DNA of 64,000 bases from Bacillota bacterium. Its GTDB lineage: Bacteria > Bacillota > Clostridia > Lachnospirales > Lachnospiraceae. The notes beneath the pieces were generated by a model, which worked only from the letters and a program-made list of their open reading frames with translations, searched no databases and was not told the origin of the DNA. Location of the stretch: positions 372,001 through 436,000 of the forward strand of contig JAEWSH010000084.1 of assembly GCA_023398375.1 (NCBI GenBank), in the 5' to 3' direction. Every line of letters begins with the position of its first letter. Position 1 is the stretch's first letter. The position numbers and the translations under genes are program-made. This document shows, piece by piece, positions 17,762 to 26,009 of this stretch.

Positions 17762-17836
17762 AATCTCTCCCACCTGTGATCCTTGATCACTTTATAATCA
17801 TGAAACAAGTTAATCAACTTCTGCATTTACTATTTA

Positions 17837-18667
17837 TTAACATTCTGGTTTTGTCACTGCTTCCAGCCATACCTTTACCAACGATATCCAGCTTGCACAT
17901 TGGGGTTCATCACCTAATCCATTCGGATCTGCTGTTTCTTTTGTGGCCAATGCCAGGCCATGCCTGCCTGTCGGAAACATATGGAATTCTGTTGGAATAT
18001 TCTGCTTCTTAAGTGCTGTAACTAGTAATAACGAATTTTCCACAGGCACCAGTTCATCAGTAAATGTATGCCATATAAAAGTTTTTGGTGTATATTTATT
18101 CACTTGTTTTTCCAGAGACATTTTTTCACGTAATACGATATCCGAAAAGTTGTCTCCCAACAAATTCTCAAAAGATTCTTTGTGCGCATATTCTCCGGAT
18201 GTAATGACCGGGTAACTCAATATCATACCAGCTGGTTTTAAATCTTCTGCTGATACCTGTAATCTATGGCATAGCGTTCTATCATGCCAGAACATGCCTA
18301 AGCTTGCTACCAGATGACCGCCTGCGGAACATCCCTGAACAAATATCTGATTTTTATCAATATGCCAATCTTTTGCTTTTGATTTTAGATAAGAGATACT
18401 CCTGCCAACTTCAAGCAATGCAGTGGGATAAACTGCTGGTGCAGTAGAATATCGAAGTACTGCAGCATGATATCCCATTGCCATGAACTGAATCGCAAAA
18501 GCTTCCGCCTCCCTGTCACAGGTCGTAAAATATCCCCCTCCGGGACATATCAGTATCAATGGTCTCTTCTTAATGTCTATTTCTTCAGAATGTTCAATGA
18601 TATACGTATATAACCTTGAATCGGATAAAGATCCTTCCACACGAATATCAACTTCTTTATGAATCAT
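17837..18667 (-). CDS. Alpha/beta-hydrolase, acetyl-xylan-esterase-like
   Basis: A 276-residue esterase of the alpha/beta-hydrolase fold. The oxyanion loop is LICPGGGYFTTCDREAEAFA and the nucleophile elbow is GCSAGGH (Ser). The acid lies in HTFTDELVPVENS and the His in PTGRHGLALA. This set is typical of the BD-FAE/Axe-type carbohydrate esterases and PGGG-type acetylesterases. There is no signal peptide, so it would act inside the cell, removing acetyl groups from imported xylo-oligosaccharides. Its ATG overlaps the stop of the upstream AraC gene by four bases, showing tight co-transcription. Confidence 0.85.
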   Translation of the reverse strand: MIHKEVDIRVEGSLSDSRLYTYIIEHSEEIDIKKRPLILICPGGGYFTTCDREAEAFAIQFMAMGYHAAVLRYSTAPAVYPTALLEVGRSISYLKSKAKDWHIDKNQIFVQGCSAGGHLVASLGMFWHDRTLCHRLQVSAEDLKPAGMILSYPVITSGEYAHKESFENLLGDNFSDIVLREKMSLEKQVNKYTPKTFIWHTFTDELVPVENSLLLVTALKKQNIPTEFHMFPTGRHGLALATKETADPNGLGDEPQCASWISLVKVWLEAVTKPEC

Positions 18668-19593
18668 ACTATATCCTTTCTGCTCTTCCTATATTCCATA
18701 GGACTGATACTCATATATTTTTTAAATATCTTACAAAAATAACTGTTACTGTTAAACCCTGTACTTATGGCAATTTCAGTAATCGTCTGATTCGTTTTCT
18801 CCAATAGTTTAGCCGCAATCGATACTCTGTGTATCATGAGGTATTCAAAAGGCGTCATTCTAAGATTCCGTTTAAAGCATCTACAGCACTCACTTTTACT
18901 GATGCTCAATTGTTTACAGATATCCTCTAATGATACCGCTTCCATATAATGTGACTGAATATACTGCAGCGCCTGGTAAATACGACTTTCATCCATATCT
19001 TTATATACAAATTCTTCAATCTGAGAGCTCCATACATGTTCCACTATTGCAAACCAAACGTTACATAATAAATTATGAAGTTTATATTCATAACCATATT
19101 TTTTATGTATGTAACTGTCATACATTTTATTCAGATCCAAGAGTACCTCCTTTTGCCACTCAACATCTGCTTTAAATACCTGTCCTTTTATATTATCATT
19201 TGTTATAAAAGGTATCACATACTTCGAACTGATCAAAAACCCTTTTTCTATACCAAGAATACATGGATGTGCAACAATTGTAAACATATATGCTTTTTTT
19301 TCTCCAATAGGTTTCATTTGATGGAGCGTATCAGCATTTATAAATATTCCATCTCCTTCCTCTAATAGGATACTTGTCGTTCCCGTAAAAACTTCTATCT
19401 TTCCCTGTGTCACCACCGCAAATTCTATTTCTTCATGCCAATGCCAGGGAATGCTTTCAGCTACATATGTCGTAAAATCATTCCAATATATATTCATCGG
19501 AAATCCAAGATCTCCGTGCTTTCTCTTTTCAAGGTATTTTTCATTCTGATTTTTCTTATTTATTTGTACTTTAGAGGGAGTTTTTTTTTGCAA
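18664..19593 (-). CDS. AraC-family transcriptional regulator
   Basis: A 309-residue regulator. The cupin-like sensor spans about residues 30-170 (IPWHWHEEIEFAVVTQGKIEV, EEGDGIFINADTLHQMKPIGEKKAYMFTIVAHP). Two HTH motifs follow at about 205-305 (VSLEDICKQLSISKSECCRCFKRN and TITEIAISTGFNSNSYFCKIFKKY). It is divergent from the GH31 gene (223 bases apart) and overlaps the esterase gene, so it is the natural candidate to control both. The ligand is probably a xylose-type sugar or oligosaccharide, by context only. Confidence 0.92.
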   Translation of the reverse strand: MQKKTPSKVQINKKNQNEKYLEKRKHGDLGFPMNIYWNDFTTYVAESIPWHWHEEIEFAVVTQGKIEVFTGTTSILLEEGDGIFINADTLHQMKPIGEKKAYMFTIVAHPCILGIEKGFLISSKYVIPFITNDNIKGQVFKADVEWQKEVLLDLNKMYDSYIHKKYGYEYKLHNLLCNVWFAIVEHVWSSQIEEFVYKDMDESRIYQALQYIQSHYMEAVSLEDICKQLSISKSECCRCFKRNLRMTPFEYLMIHRVSIAAKLLEKTNQTITEIAISTGFNSNSYFCKIFKKYMSISPMEYRKSRKDIV

Positions 19594-19816
19594 CTTTTCC
19601 TTACCTTTCCTACTACTTTGTTCCTATATGTTATAACATGATCAAAAATCCTAAAGGTTAATCGTTGACTTTTATCAATTTGCAAATATAGTTATATACT
19701 GTGCTAATATAATAACTTGAAATTAAAAATTATGATACTATAATTATATTTATTGAAAACTAATCTGTCAATAAACAATACTTAAAGGAAAAGGACTATG
19801 TTGAAAGGAGATTCAA

Positions 19817-22159
19817 ATGAAATTTAGCAATGGATGCTGGCTCCAAAAAGAAGGTTGTGAGTGTTTTTCACCACAACAAATCTACTATACGAACGTAAAC
19901 AAAACAGAAGTTACCTTATGTGCTCCAACTACCCGTATTATAACAAGAGGTGATACATTAGGCGGCATTAATCTTACACTCCGGATCACTTCCCCAATGC
20001 CTGAAGTAATTCGTGTCCAAACATATCATCATATGGGCTTACTTAAGAAATCACCGGAATTTGAATTGGAGGTTAAAGAAGCTGTTCCTCTTGATGTAAC
20101 AGACACGCAAGAAAGTATTATTATTAAGAGCGGAACGATTTCTCTCGAAATCACAAAATCAAACTGGTCAATGACTTATAAAAGAGGGAATGACCTGATT
20201 ACCAAATCAGGTCCTAAAGATCTTGCCTGCATGAAAACGAACTGGAAGGGTCTCGCTTATGATATCAACGGAGATAACGAGGATACCTATATGCGCCAGC
20301 AGTTAAGTCTTGGCGTAAATGAATTGGTTTACGGTATGGGCGAACGTTTTACTGCTTTTGTCAAGAATGGTCAGACCGTTAATATTTGGAATCAAGACGG
20401 TGGTACAAGTACAGAACAATCTTACAAAAATATACCTTTCTACATTTCTAACAAAGGATACGGTGTATTTGTAAATCATCCGGAAGAAGTATCTTTTGAA
20501 GTAGCAACGGAAGTTGTAACAAAAACTGAATTCAGTGTTGAAGGTGGATACTTAGATTATTTTGTTTTGAATGGACCTACTATGAAAGAAGTACTAACTC
20601 ATTATACTGACTTAACGGGCAAACCATCTCTTCCGGCTCCATGGACATTTGGTTTATGGCTGTCTACTTCTTTTACAACGAATTATGATGAAAAAACAGT
20701 TATGAGCTTTGTTGATGGTATGTTAGACCGAGATATTCCTCTTCGCGTATTCCACTTTGACTGTTTCTGGATGAAAGAGTTCCATTGGTCGAACTTCCTT
20801 TGGGATGATCGTGTCTTCCCGGATCCGGAAGGTATGATTAAGAGAATTAAGGACAAGGGTCTTAATATCTGTGTATGGATCAACTCTTATATTGGCCAGG
20901 AATCACGTATGTTTACGGAGGGAAAAGAAAATGGATACCTTGTAAAACGTGAAAACGGAGATGTATGGCAATGGGATATGTGGCAGCCTGGAATGGCACT
21001 TGTAGACTTTACAAATCCAGATGCATGCAAATGGTTCCAGGATAATCTTGAAGTCTTATTAGATATGGGTGTTGATTGCTTTAAAACTGATTTTGGTGAA
21101 AGAATCCCAACAGATGTCGTATACTTTGATGGATCAGATCCTAAAAAGATGCATAATTATTACACTTATCTTTACAATAAATGTGTCTATGAATTGTTAG
21201 AAAGAAAACGCGGCAAAGGTCAGGCTGTACTATTCGCACGTTCTGCAACAGTAGGCGGTCAGAAATTTCCTGTTCACTGGGGCGGTGATTGCTGGTCAGA
21301 TTATGAATCCATGGAAGAGAGCCTACGTGGCGGACTTTCTTTACTCATGTCAGGTTTTGGGTTCTGGGCTCATGATATCGGTGGATTCGAACAGACCTCT
21401 ACTCCTGATGTATACAAACGTTGGGTTGCATTCGGACTCTTGTCTTCCCATAGCCGTCTGCATGGAAGCACCTCTTACCGTGTTCCTTGGGCTTATGATG
21501 AGGAAGCTGTGGATGTTGTCCGCTTCTTTACAAAATTAAAGGCAAGTATTATGCCATATTTATATAAGACAGCTATTGATACTTCTATATCAGGTATTCC
21601 TACTATGAGAAGTATGATTCTTGAATATACCAATGACCGTAATTGTGCATATCTCGATAAACAATATATGCTTGGTGACAATTTATTAGTGGCTCCTGTC
21701 TTCAATGAAGATTCTATAGCAGATTATTATTTACCGGCAGGTACATGGACTGATTTCTTTACCGGAGAAGTAATGGAAGGCGGAAAATGGATCTCTGAAA
21801 AATGCGGTTATTTAGATATTCCTCTAATGGTAAAGGAGAATTCTATCGTAGCCATTGGTGCACATAACGACAAACCTGATTATGACTATGCTGATGGTGT
21901 TGAGCTCAGAGCTTATGCATTACAAGAAGGTATCACTGCTTCTACCGTTGTCTATGGCATGGATACAAAAGAAAAACTGCAGGCCAGTATCCTGAAGGAA
22001 AATGGTAAGGTTACAATTACTGTCACGGCTGTTAACGCATATACTATCCGTCTCGTAAATATAAACGCTGCTTCTGCTGAGGGTGCTTCTCTATCCCTTG
22101 ACGGAAAAGATAGTATCATAACTGCTGCCGGTAATTCATCGATTGTAGTAATACTGTGA
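19817..22159 (+). CDS. yicI: GH31 alpha-xylosidase, YicI-like
   Basis: Glycoside hydrolase family 31 of 780 residues, the usual size of YicI. The nucleophile lies in KTDFGERIP at Asp425 and the acid/base in WGGDCWSDYESM at Asp491. Their spacing of 66 equals that of E. coli YicI as I recall it (416 and 482). ERFTAFVKNGQTVNIWNQDGGT and the DFTNPDACKWF segment are also YicI-like. It releases alpha-linked xylose from isoprimeverose or xyloglucan fragments in the cytoplasm; no signal peptide. AAAGGAG precedes the ATG. It is divergent from an AraC regulator and followed by a terminator. Confidence 0.9.
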   Translation: MKFSNGCWLQKEGCECFSPQQIYYTNVNKTEVTLCAPTTRIITRGDTLGGINLTLRITSPMPEVIRVQTYHHMGLLKKSPEFELEVKEAVPLDVTDTQESIIIKSGTISLEITKSNWSMTYKRGNDLITKSGPKDLACMKTNWKGLAYDINGDNEDTYMRQQLSLGVNELVYGMGERFTAFVKNGQTVNIWNQDGGTSTEQSYKNIPFYISNKGYGVFVNHPEEVSFEVATEVVTKTEFSVEGGYLDYFVLNGPTMKEVLTHYTDLTGKPSLPAPWTFGLWLSTSFTTNYDEKTVMSFVDGMLDRDIPLRVFHFDCFWMKEFHWSNFLWDDRVFPDPEGMIKRIKDKGLNICVWINSYIGQESRMFTEGKENGYLVKRENGDVWQWDMWQPGMALVDFTNPDACKWFQDNLEVLLDMGVDCFKTDFGERIPTDVVYFDGSDPKKMHNYYTYLYNKCVYELLERKRGKGQAVLFARSATVGGQKFPVHWGGDCWSDYESMEESLRGGLSLLMSGFGFWAHDIGGFEQTSTPDVYKRWVAFGLLSSHSRLHGSTSYRVPWAYDEEAVDVVRFFTKLKASIMPYLYKTAIDTSISGIPTMRSMILEYTNDRNCAYLDKQYMLGDNLLVAPVFNEDSIADYYLPAGTWTDFFTGEVMEGGKWISEKCGYLDIPLMVKENSIVAIGAHNDKPDYDYADGVELRAYALQEGITASTVVYGMDTKEKLQASILKENGKVTITVTAVNAYTIRLVNINAASAEGASLSLDGKDSIITAAGNSSIVVIL

Positions 22160-22206
22160 CCATTAAAGTAGAAAATTAATTACTTTGAAAAGAATATGTA
22201 TTAAAT

Positions 22207-22245
22207 ACAAAACAGGCCTGAAACTTTCAGCCTGTTTTGTATTTT
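22207..22245 (+). terminator. Terminator after the GH31 gene
   Basis: Stem ACAAAACAGGC / GCCTGTTTTGT with an inner CTGAAA/TTTCAG extension, followed by ATTTTG. Its position between convergent genes suggests use from both sides. Confidence 0.85.
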
Positions 22246-22298
22246 GTAAATAATTTATTTTTTCCTTAATTCACTATATGCTTTTAGATACTTAACTT

Positions 22299-23252
22299 TT
22301 ATTCCTTATCATTTTTCTTTTGTCTATTAATAATTTTTGATTTATTCTTTTTATTTTTTATAGTATTGACCTCATCCCATCTGATAAATTTCAAGGTCTT
22401 AACAACATATACTTTATTATTATCAGATTTTTTTAATCGTATCTTTGCTTTCATAGGACCATGTTTATCACAATAAGATACACTCAGATAATGTTTTCCG
22501 TTGGTCGAAAACCAACGTATTTTCTTACGAAGATTTTTATGACACAAATAGCATTTGGTACTGCTCACTTCTTTATCCGCCAATGCTTCCTGCTTATCTT
22601 CAAATTCTCTTGAGATGTATTTCGCATAATTATCAAAATTAATTTTTATTTCTGCTTTTTTATTTCTTGGCGGTGTATAAATATCATATGAAATATTTCT
22701 TTCTACACTTGGATCTTCTATCTTAGAAAATACTTTTGCAGTATAATAAGCATCGCTGAATGCACGATGAAAAGGAATGTCTTTTTCAATCTCTAGAAAG
22801 TCTACTGCAAATTCCAGTGTACGACGTAACTTCTTATCCTCGAATCCTATACTGAACAGCTTTTGAATATCCAAAAATGGGAAAGGCCCGTCTGCTAATA
22901 AAGGCATACTGTAATAATTCATATTCCTCTGTAATTCAATAAGATCCAATGGTCCCCAGGTGCAAAAAATATAATCTTCTCCACACCACTCCAAAAATTC
23001 AGTCATGATATCCACAAAAGGTCTTTCGTTTTCGAGCTCTTCAATCTGCAAATTAATTAATTTCTTAGTTATGCGATGCATTTGAAGATATACTTGTGGC
23101 TTTATCAACTTACTAAACTGCCCAATCATTTTCTTTTTATGATTCATTTTAACGGCACCAATTTCTATAACTTCAAAAGGCAGTTCCTTAGTTACTTCCT
23201 CTTGATCTTCACTTGATTGATTCCATTCCAAATCCAGTACAATATAATCCAT
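22299..23252 (-). CDS. DEDDh 3'-5' exonuclease with zinc-ribbon-like tail
   Basis: A 317-residue exonuclease of the RNase T/KapD type. Exo I is YIVLDLEWNQ (DxE). Exo II is in the FCTWGPLDLIELQRN region. Exo III is HRAFSDAYYTAKVF, with the His and Asp of the DEDDh group. The C-terminal third contains CYLCHKNLRKKIRW and SYCDKHGPM, a four-cysteine/histidine arrangement fitting a zinc ribbon, and ends in a lysine/asparagine-rich tail. It likely trims single-stranded RNA or DNA. Purine-rich AAGAAAAGAAG lies upstream of the ATG. It reads alone. Confidence 0.85.
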   Translation of the reverse strand: MDYIVLDLEWNQSSEDQEEVTKELPFEVIEIGAVKMNHKKKMIGQFSKLIKPQVYLQMHRITKKLINLQIEELENERPFVDIMTEFLEWCGEDYIFCTWGPLDLIELQRNMNYYSMPLLADGPFPFLDIQKLFSIGFEDKKLRRTLEFAVDFLEIEKDIPFHRAFSDAYYTAKVFSKIEDPSVERNISYDIYTPPRNKKAEIKINFDNYAKYISREFEDKQEALADKEVSSTKCYLCHKNLRKKIRWFSTNGKHYLSVSYCDKHGPMKAKIRLKKSDNNKVYVVKTLKFIRWDEVNTIKNKKNKSKIINRQKKNDKE

Positions 23253-23280
23253 TTTTTTTCTTCTTTTCTTTCAAGTAATG

Positions 23281-23309
23281 TTGACAGATGGTCAATAAAC
23301 TAATATAAT
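23281..23309 (+). promoter_or_regulatory. Promoter of tRNA-Leu
   Basis: TTGACA at 23281-23286, a 17-nt spacer and TATAAT at 23304-23309, both consensus, twelve bases before the tRNA. Confidence 0.9.
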
Positions 23310-23320
23310 ACTCTTTGTAC

Positions 23321-23404
23321 GCAGGAATGGCGGAATTGGCAGACGCGCACGGTTCAGGTCCGTGTGATAGCAATATCATGAGGGTTCAAGTCCCTTTTCC
23401 TGCA
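23321..23404 (+). tRNA. tRNA-Leu(CAG)
   Basis: An 84-nt class II tRNA. Acceptor GCAGGAA / TTCCTGC, anticodon arm CACGG TTCAGGT CCGTG with anticodon CAG. The long variable arm contains TGATAGCAATATCA, and TTCAAGT sits in the T loop. Discriminator A, no encoded CCA. A terminator hairpin (GTGAAGAAA / TTTCTTCAC, about 23427-23461, then TTTTTT) follows. Confidence 0.95.
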
Positions 23405-23426
23405 GTTTTTATCCCTATAACTAACT

Positions 23427-23467
23427 TGTGAAGAAACCTTGATTTTACGGTGTTTTCTTCACTTTTT
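23427..23467 (+). terminator. Terminator after tRNA-Leu
   Basis: Stem GTGAAGAAAACACCG-like on both sides (GTGAAGAAACC / GGTGTTTTCTTCAC) followed by TTTTTTATTTTTT. Confidence 0.8.
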
Positions 23468-23935
23468 TATTTTTTATCAAATTTATATTTGATTACCTGG
23501 GACCTGTTTTTTGATTACCTCATATTACCACAGATTTCCGAGCAAGCATTCTTTCAAACTTTTATAATTATTAGAAAGAATTTTATGTTAATAATACCAT
23601 TCATTACTGCTGCTTGCAAATAATTTTTGCTTATACTGGCTACCCCTAATGCTGTTGTTTCATGAATTTCCAAAGAAATTTTTTCCCTGTAGCTCTGGAA
23701 CTGCCTGGCTCAGAGCTGAGTGCAAATACATCGGTAATAGTATTTATACTAGATTAGATTCTCTAGTAATGAATCTATCTAAGAAGGTGTGAACCATAAG
23801 ACAGACGGAAAAAGAATGCATTGGATAAAAAATCTAAAATTTTTATAGAAGAAAAGGAGAATTTAATAGCATTGACACTATACACATTTATAAATAAAAT
23901 AAGATTATAAAGATCATTATGGAGGCATGCGTATA
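23468..23935. other. Gene-poor stretch downstream of tRNA-Leu
   Basis: Nearly 470 bases with no intact gene. It holds repeated TTACC motifs (about 23490-23530) similar in style to those beside the integrase remnant at 3995, and the possible kinase fragment listed next. It fits scar tissue of an old insertion at the tRNA. Confidence 0.45.
23554..23706 (-). pseudogene. Possible glycerol-kinase-like fragment
   Basis: The minus-strand frame reads RQFQSYREKISLEIHETTALGVAS. It recalls the glycerol-kinase segment QFQ...(V/E)...ETTALGAAYLAG from the C-terminal ATP lobe. The frame has no start, is closed by a stop upstream and loses similarity after ALGVAS. The match is short and made from memory, so the call is weak. 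Confidence 0.25.
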
Positions 23936-24181
23936 ATGAAAAAAAAATTAATGGCATTATGTGCATTTTTGTGTGCAGTGAGCGTTATAGGCGTTATATG
24001 GAGTTACATTAGTAATACCTATAATGATTCAATTTCTATCATTGGTGGAGCAGACGGACCCACATCCATTTTTCTTGCTGTTAAGATTGGTAATGGCATA
24101 TTGGTATATATTATACCAGGATTACTCTTCTTAATTATAACATTAATATGCAGTATCTTATATTTTAAAAGTAAAAAATAA
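23936..24181 (+). CDS. Small membrane protein with decarboxylase-beta-like GGADGPT motif
   Basis: An 81- to 82-residue protein from the ATG at 23936, ten bases after GGAGG; an ATG at 23927 is too close to that site. It has an N-terminal hydrophobic helix (LMALCAFLCAVSVIGVIWSYI), a central SIIGGADGPTSIFLAVKIG and a C-terminal helix (LVYIIPGLLFLIITLICSILYF) with a KSKK tail. GGADGPT is a signature of the membrane-embedded beta subunit of Na+-translocating decarboxylases (OadB/GcdB/MmdB), which is about 400 residues with many helices. Here it stands alone between two predicted helices. The function is unknown. A stand-alone decarboxylase is unlikely; a regulator or ion-binding peptide is possible. 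Confidence 0.7.
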   Translation: MKKKLMALCAFLCAVSVIGVIWSYISNTYNDSISIIGGADGPTSIFLAVKIGNGILVYIIPGLLFLIITLICSILYFKSKK

Positions 24182-24259
24182 TGCTTTTTACTGAAATTTC
24201 TTATATTTTGTTTTCCTGCTCCTGTATTTTATTGACTACATCAATAATAAATTACATAC

Positions 24260-24288
24260 TTGTTTAACACATAAAATCATGCTATAAT
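24260..24288 (+). promoter_or_regulatory. Promoter of tRNA-Val
   Basis: TTGTTT at 24260-24265, 17-nt spacer, TATAAT at 24283-24288, ten bases before the tRNA. Confidence 0.8.
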
Positions 24289-24298
24289 CTCATGACAT

Positions 24299-24371
24299 GG
24301 AGGCATAGCTCAGCCGGGAGAGCACTTGCTCGACAAGCAAGATGTCGCTGGTTCAAGTCCAGTTGTCTCCA
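24299..24371 (+). tRNA. tRNA-Val(GAC), with C at position 33
   Basis: A 73-nt cloverleaf: acceptor GGAGGCA / TGTCTCC, D arm GCTC/GAGC, anticodon stem CTTGC/GCAAG, T arm GCTGG TTCAAGT CCAGT, discriminator A. The seven-base anticodon loop is TCGACAA, which places GAC at 34-36 but a C where the near-universal U33 is expected. A strong promoter precedes it, so it is probably expressed. An alternative reading that restores U33 would break the anticodon stem. Confidence 0.85.
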
Positions 24372-24451
24372 TTTTCACTTATTATTAAAGAATCCTATTT
24401 TTTATCTTGATTTCATCGATAATAAATAAGATTCTCTCTTTCTATTTATTC

Positions 24452-25621
24452 CTAATTACACTTTCTTTCATAAACGATTTCTCCATTTACAATTGTATAG
24501 ACAGTTTCTGTAAAAACTTCCATTGGATTTCCTGTGAAAATAGCAATATCTGCATCTTTACCGATTTCTAAACTACCTACTCTTTTGTCTACTCCACAAA
24601 TTATTGCCGGATTAATTGTAATTGCCTTTAGTGCCTCCATAACGCCTAATCCTTTTTTAGCCGCTAGACCAGCGTACAAAGGTAAATACTGAATAAGTGA
24701 TACTGGGTGATCAGATATTATAGCTACTTTGACTCCTGCTTTTGTTAATACTCCGGAGGTTTTAAAATCAGCATTCTGTACCTCCAACTTATTTCTGGAA
24801 GATAGATCCGGACCCAATATCGCATAAAAACCACTTTCTTTTATTTCATCAGCAATGAGATGTCCCTCCGTACAGTGGTCTAATGTCATATTCACATTAA
24901 ATTCTTTTGCTATTCGTATAGCTGTTAATATATCATCGGTTCGATGAACATGGGCTTTTAATGGGATTTCTTTATTTAGTACGGGAATCCATGGTTCTAA
25001 TTTAAAATCCTTCTCAAAAGTTTCATTATTTTTTAATGCAACTTCTTTTTTTTCTTTATACTGGACCGCCTCAAATAATTCCTGCCGCAACAATGCAGCT
25101 ATTGACATTCTTGTTGTGGGACTCTTTTCCATTTCTTTATAAGTATTCTTCGGATTTTCTCCAAAGGCCACTTTCATTGCTGCAGGCTCTAAAACAATCA
25201 TTTTATCTATCACTCTTCCATATGTTTTCATAAAAACAAATTGACCTCCTACAACATTTGAACTACCTGGTCCAACCATTACGGAAGTTATACCTGCCTG
25301 AATAGCATTGTGAAAAGCAGGATCAAGAGTATTAATAGCATCTATTGCCCTCAGATACGGCGTTATAGGTGTCGTTGTTTCATTACAGTCATCCCCTTCC
25401 TGACCTTTTTTCTCTTCTGTGATGCCAATATGGCAATGTGCGTCAATTAAACCCGGCATTACCCACAAACCTCTTGCATCTACGATAATATCGTCATTTT
25501 TAATAGATGTTCTGATCTCTTTTCCTATTTCTAAAATTTTTCCACCTTCTATTACTATATCTCCTATATCCAATATGCCACCAGCCATTGTATAAATAGT
25601 ACCATTTCTAATTAATAACAT
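24452..25621 (-). CDS. Amidohydrolase-family protein (imidazolonepropionase/dihydroorotase-like)
   Basis: Cytoplasmic 389-residue metal-dependent hydrolase. The N-terminal beta domain (IRNGTIYTMAGGILDIGDIVIEGGKI) is followed by the metal-binding HxH in GLIDAHCHIG near residue 61. Further ligands are in LKAHVHRTDD, DHCTEGHL and the catalytic Asp in IISDHPVSL. The C-terminal VGSLEIGKDADIAIFTGNPME is the standard family ending. It cleaves cyclic amide or related C-N bonds, but the substrate is not identifiable. TGGAGGG lies upstream of the ATG. It is a single-gene unit. Confidence 0.88.
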   Translation of the reverse strand: MLLIRNGTIYTMAGGILDIGDIVIEGGKILEIGKEIRTSIKNDDIIVDARGLWVMPGLIDAHCHIGITEEKKGQEGDDCNETTTPITPYLRAIDAINTLDPAFHNAIQAGITSVMVGPGSSNVVGGQFVFMKTYGRVIDKMIVLEPAAMKVAFGENPKNTYKEMEKSPTTRMSIAALLRQELFEAVQYKEKKEVALKNNETFEKDFKLEPWIPVLNKEIPLKAHVHRTDDILTAIRIAKEFNVNMTLDHCTEGHLIADEIKESGFYAILGPDLSSRNKLEVQNADFKTSGVLTKAGVKVAIISDHPVSLIQYLPLYAGLAAKKGLGVMEALKAITINPAIICGVDKRVGSLEIGKDADIAIFTGNPMEVFTETVYTIVNGEIVYERKCN

Positions 25622-25794
25622 GTTCCCTCCAAATATTTCATTTGATTATATCATCTGTAATATTTTCAAGGTATATTCACCATTATCAAATCATATCCTA
25701 TTTTATTTCCATAAATCTCCTATTGTTTAAATGTTACATAATTGTTACAATAACATTACATTAATTAACAAATAAACTTAAGGAGGATTATAAT

Positions 25795-25860
25795 ATGTGT
25801 TATACATTTGACTGTAGCAGTTTATTAGCAATGTTCCGCAAATGTTTTAAAGGATGCTAA
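25795..25860 (+). CDS. 21-residue cysteine-rich micropeptide
   Basis: A short frame with excellent translation signals: AAGGAGG eight bases before the ATG, and a perfect terminator ten bases after the stop. The product has cysteines at positions 2, 7, 17 and 21, ends CFKGC and contains the hydrophobic block SLLAM. I know no family for it. It has its own terminator, so it looks like a dedicated transcript and not a leader of the downstream gene. Possible roles include a metal- or disulfide-bearing peptide, a membrane-active toxin or a translated regulatory RNA. Confidence 0.6.
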   Translation: MCYTFDCSSLLAMFRKCFKGC

Positions 25861-25869
25861 TACTATAAG

Positions 25870-25897
25870 CTCTGGCAGATATCTGCCAGAGTTTTTT
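25870..25897 (+). terminator. Terminator of the micropeptide transcript
   Basis: Perfect 22-base inverted repeat CTCTGGCAGAT/ATCTGCCAGAG at 25870-25891 followed by TTTTTT. Confidence 0.92.
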
Positions 25898-25946
25898 ATT
25901 CCAGATTAGAATCGCAAAAACTACCTAGTAATAAATAATTAATTAA

Positions 25947-25975
25947 TTTACTTGACGCAAAAACTTTCGTATGAT
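25947..25975 (+). promoter_or_regulatory. Probable promoter of the leader-peptide transcript
   Basis: TTTACT at 25947-25952, a 17-nt spacer and TATGAT at 25970-25975, about 25 bases before the leader-peptide start. An overlapping TTGACG at 25952 has a 12-base spacer and is less likely. Confidence 0.5.
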
Positions 25976-26009
25976 AACCTGTTACCAAATAAGAAAGGTT
26001 ATGATAGAG

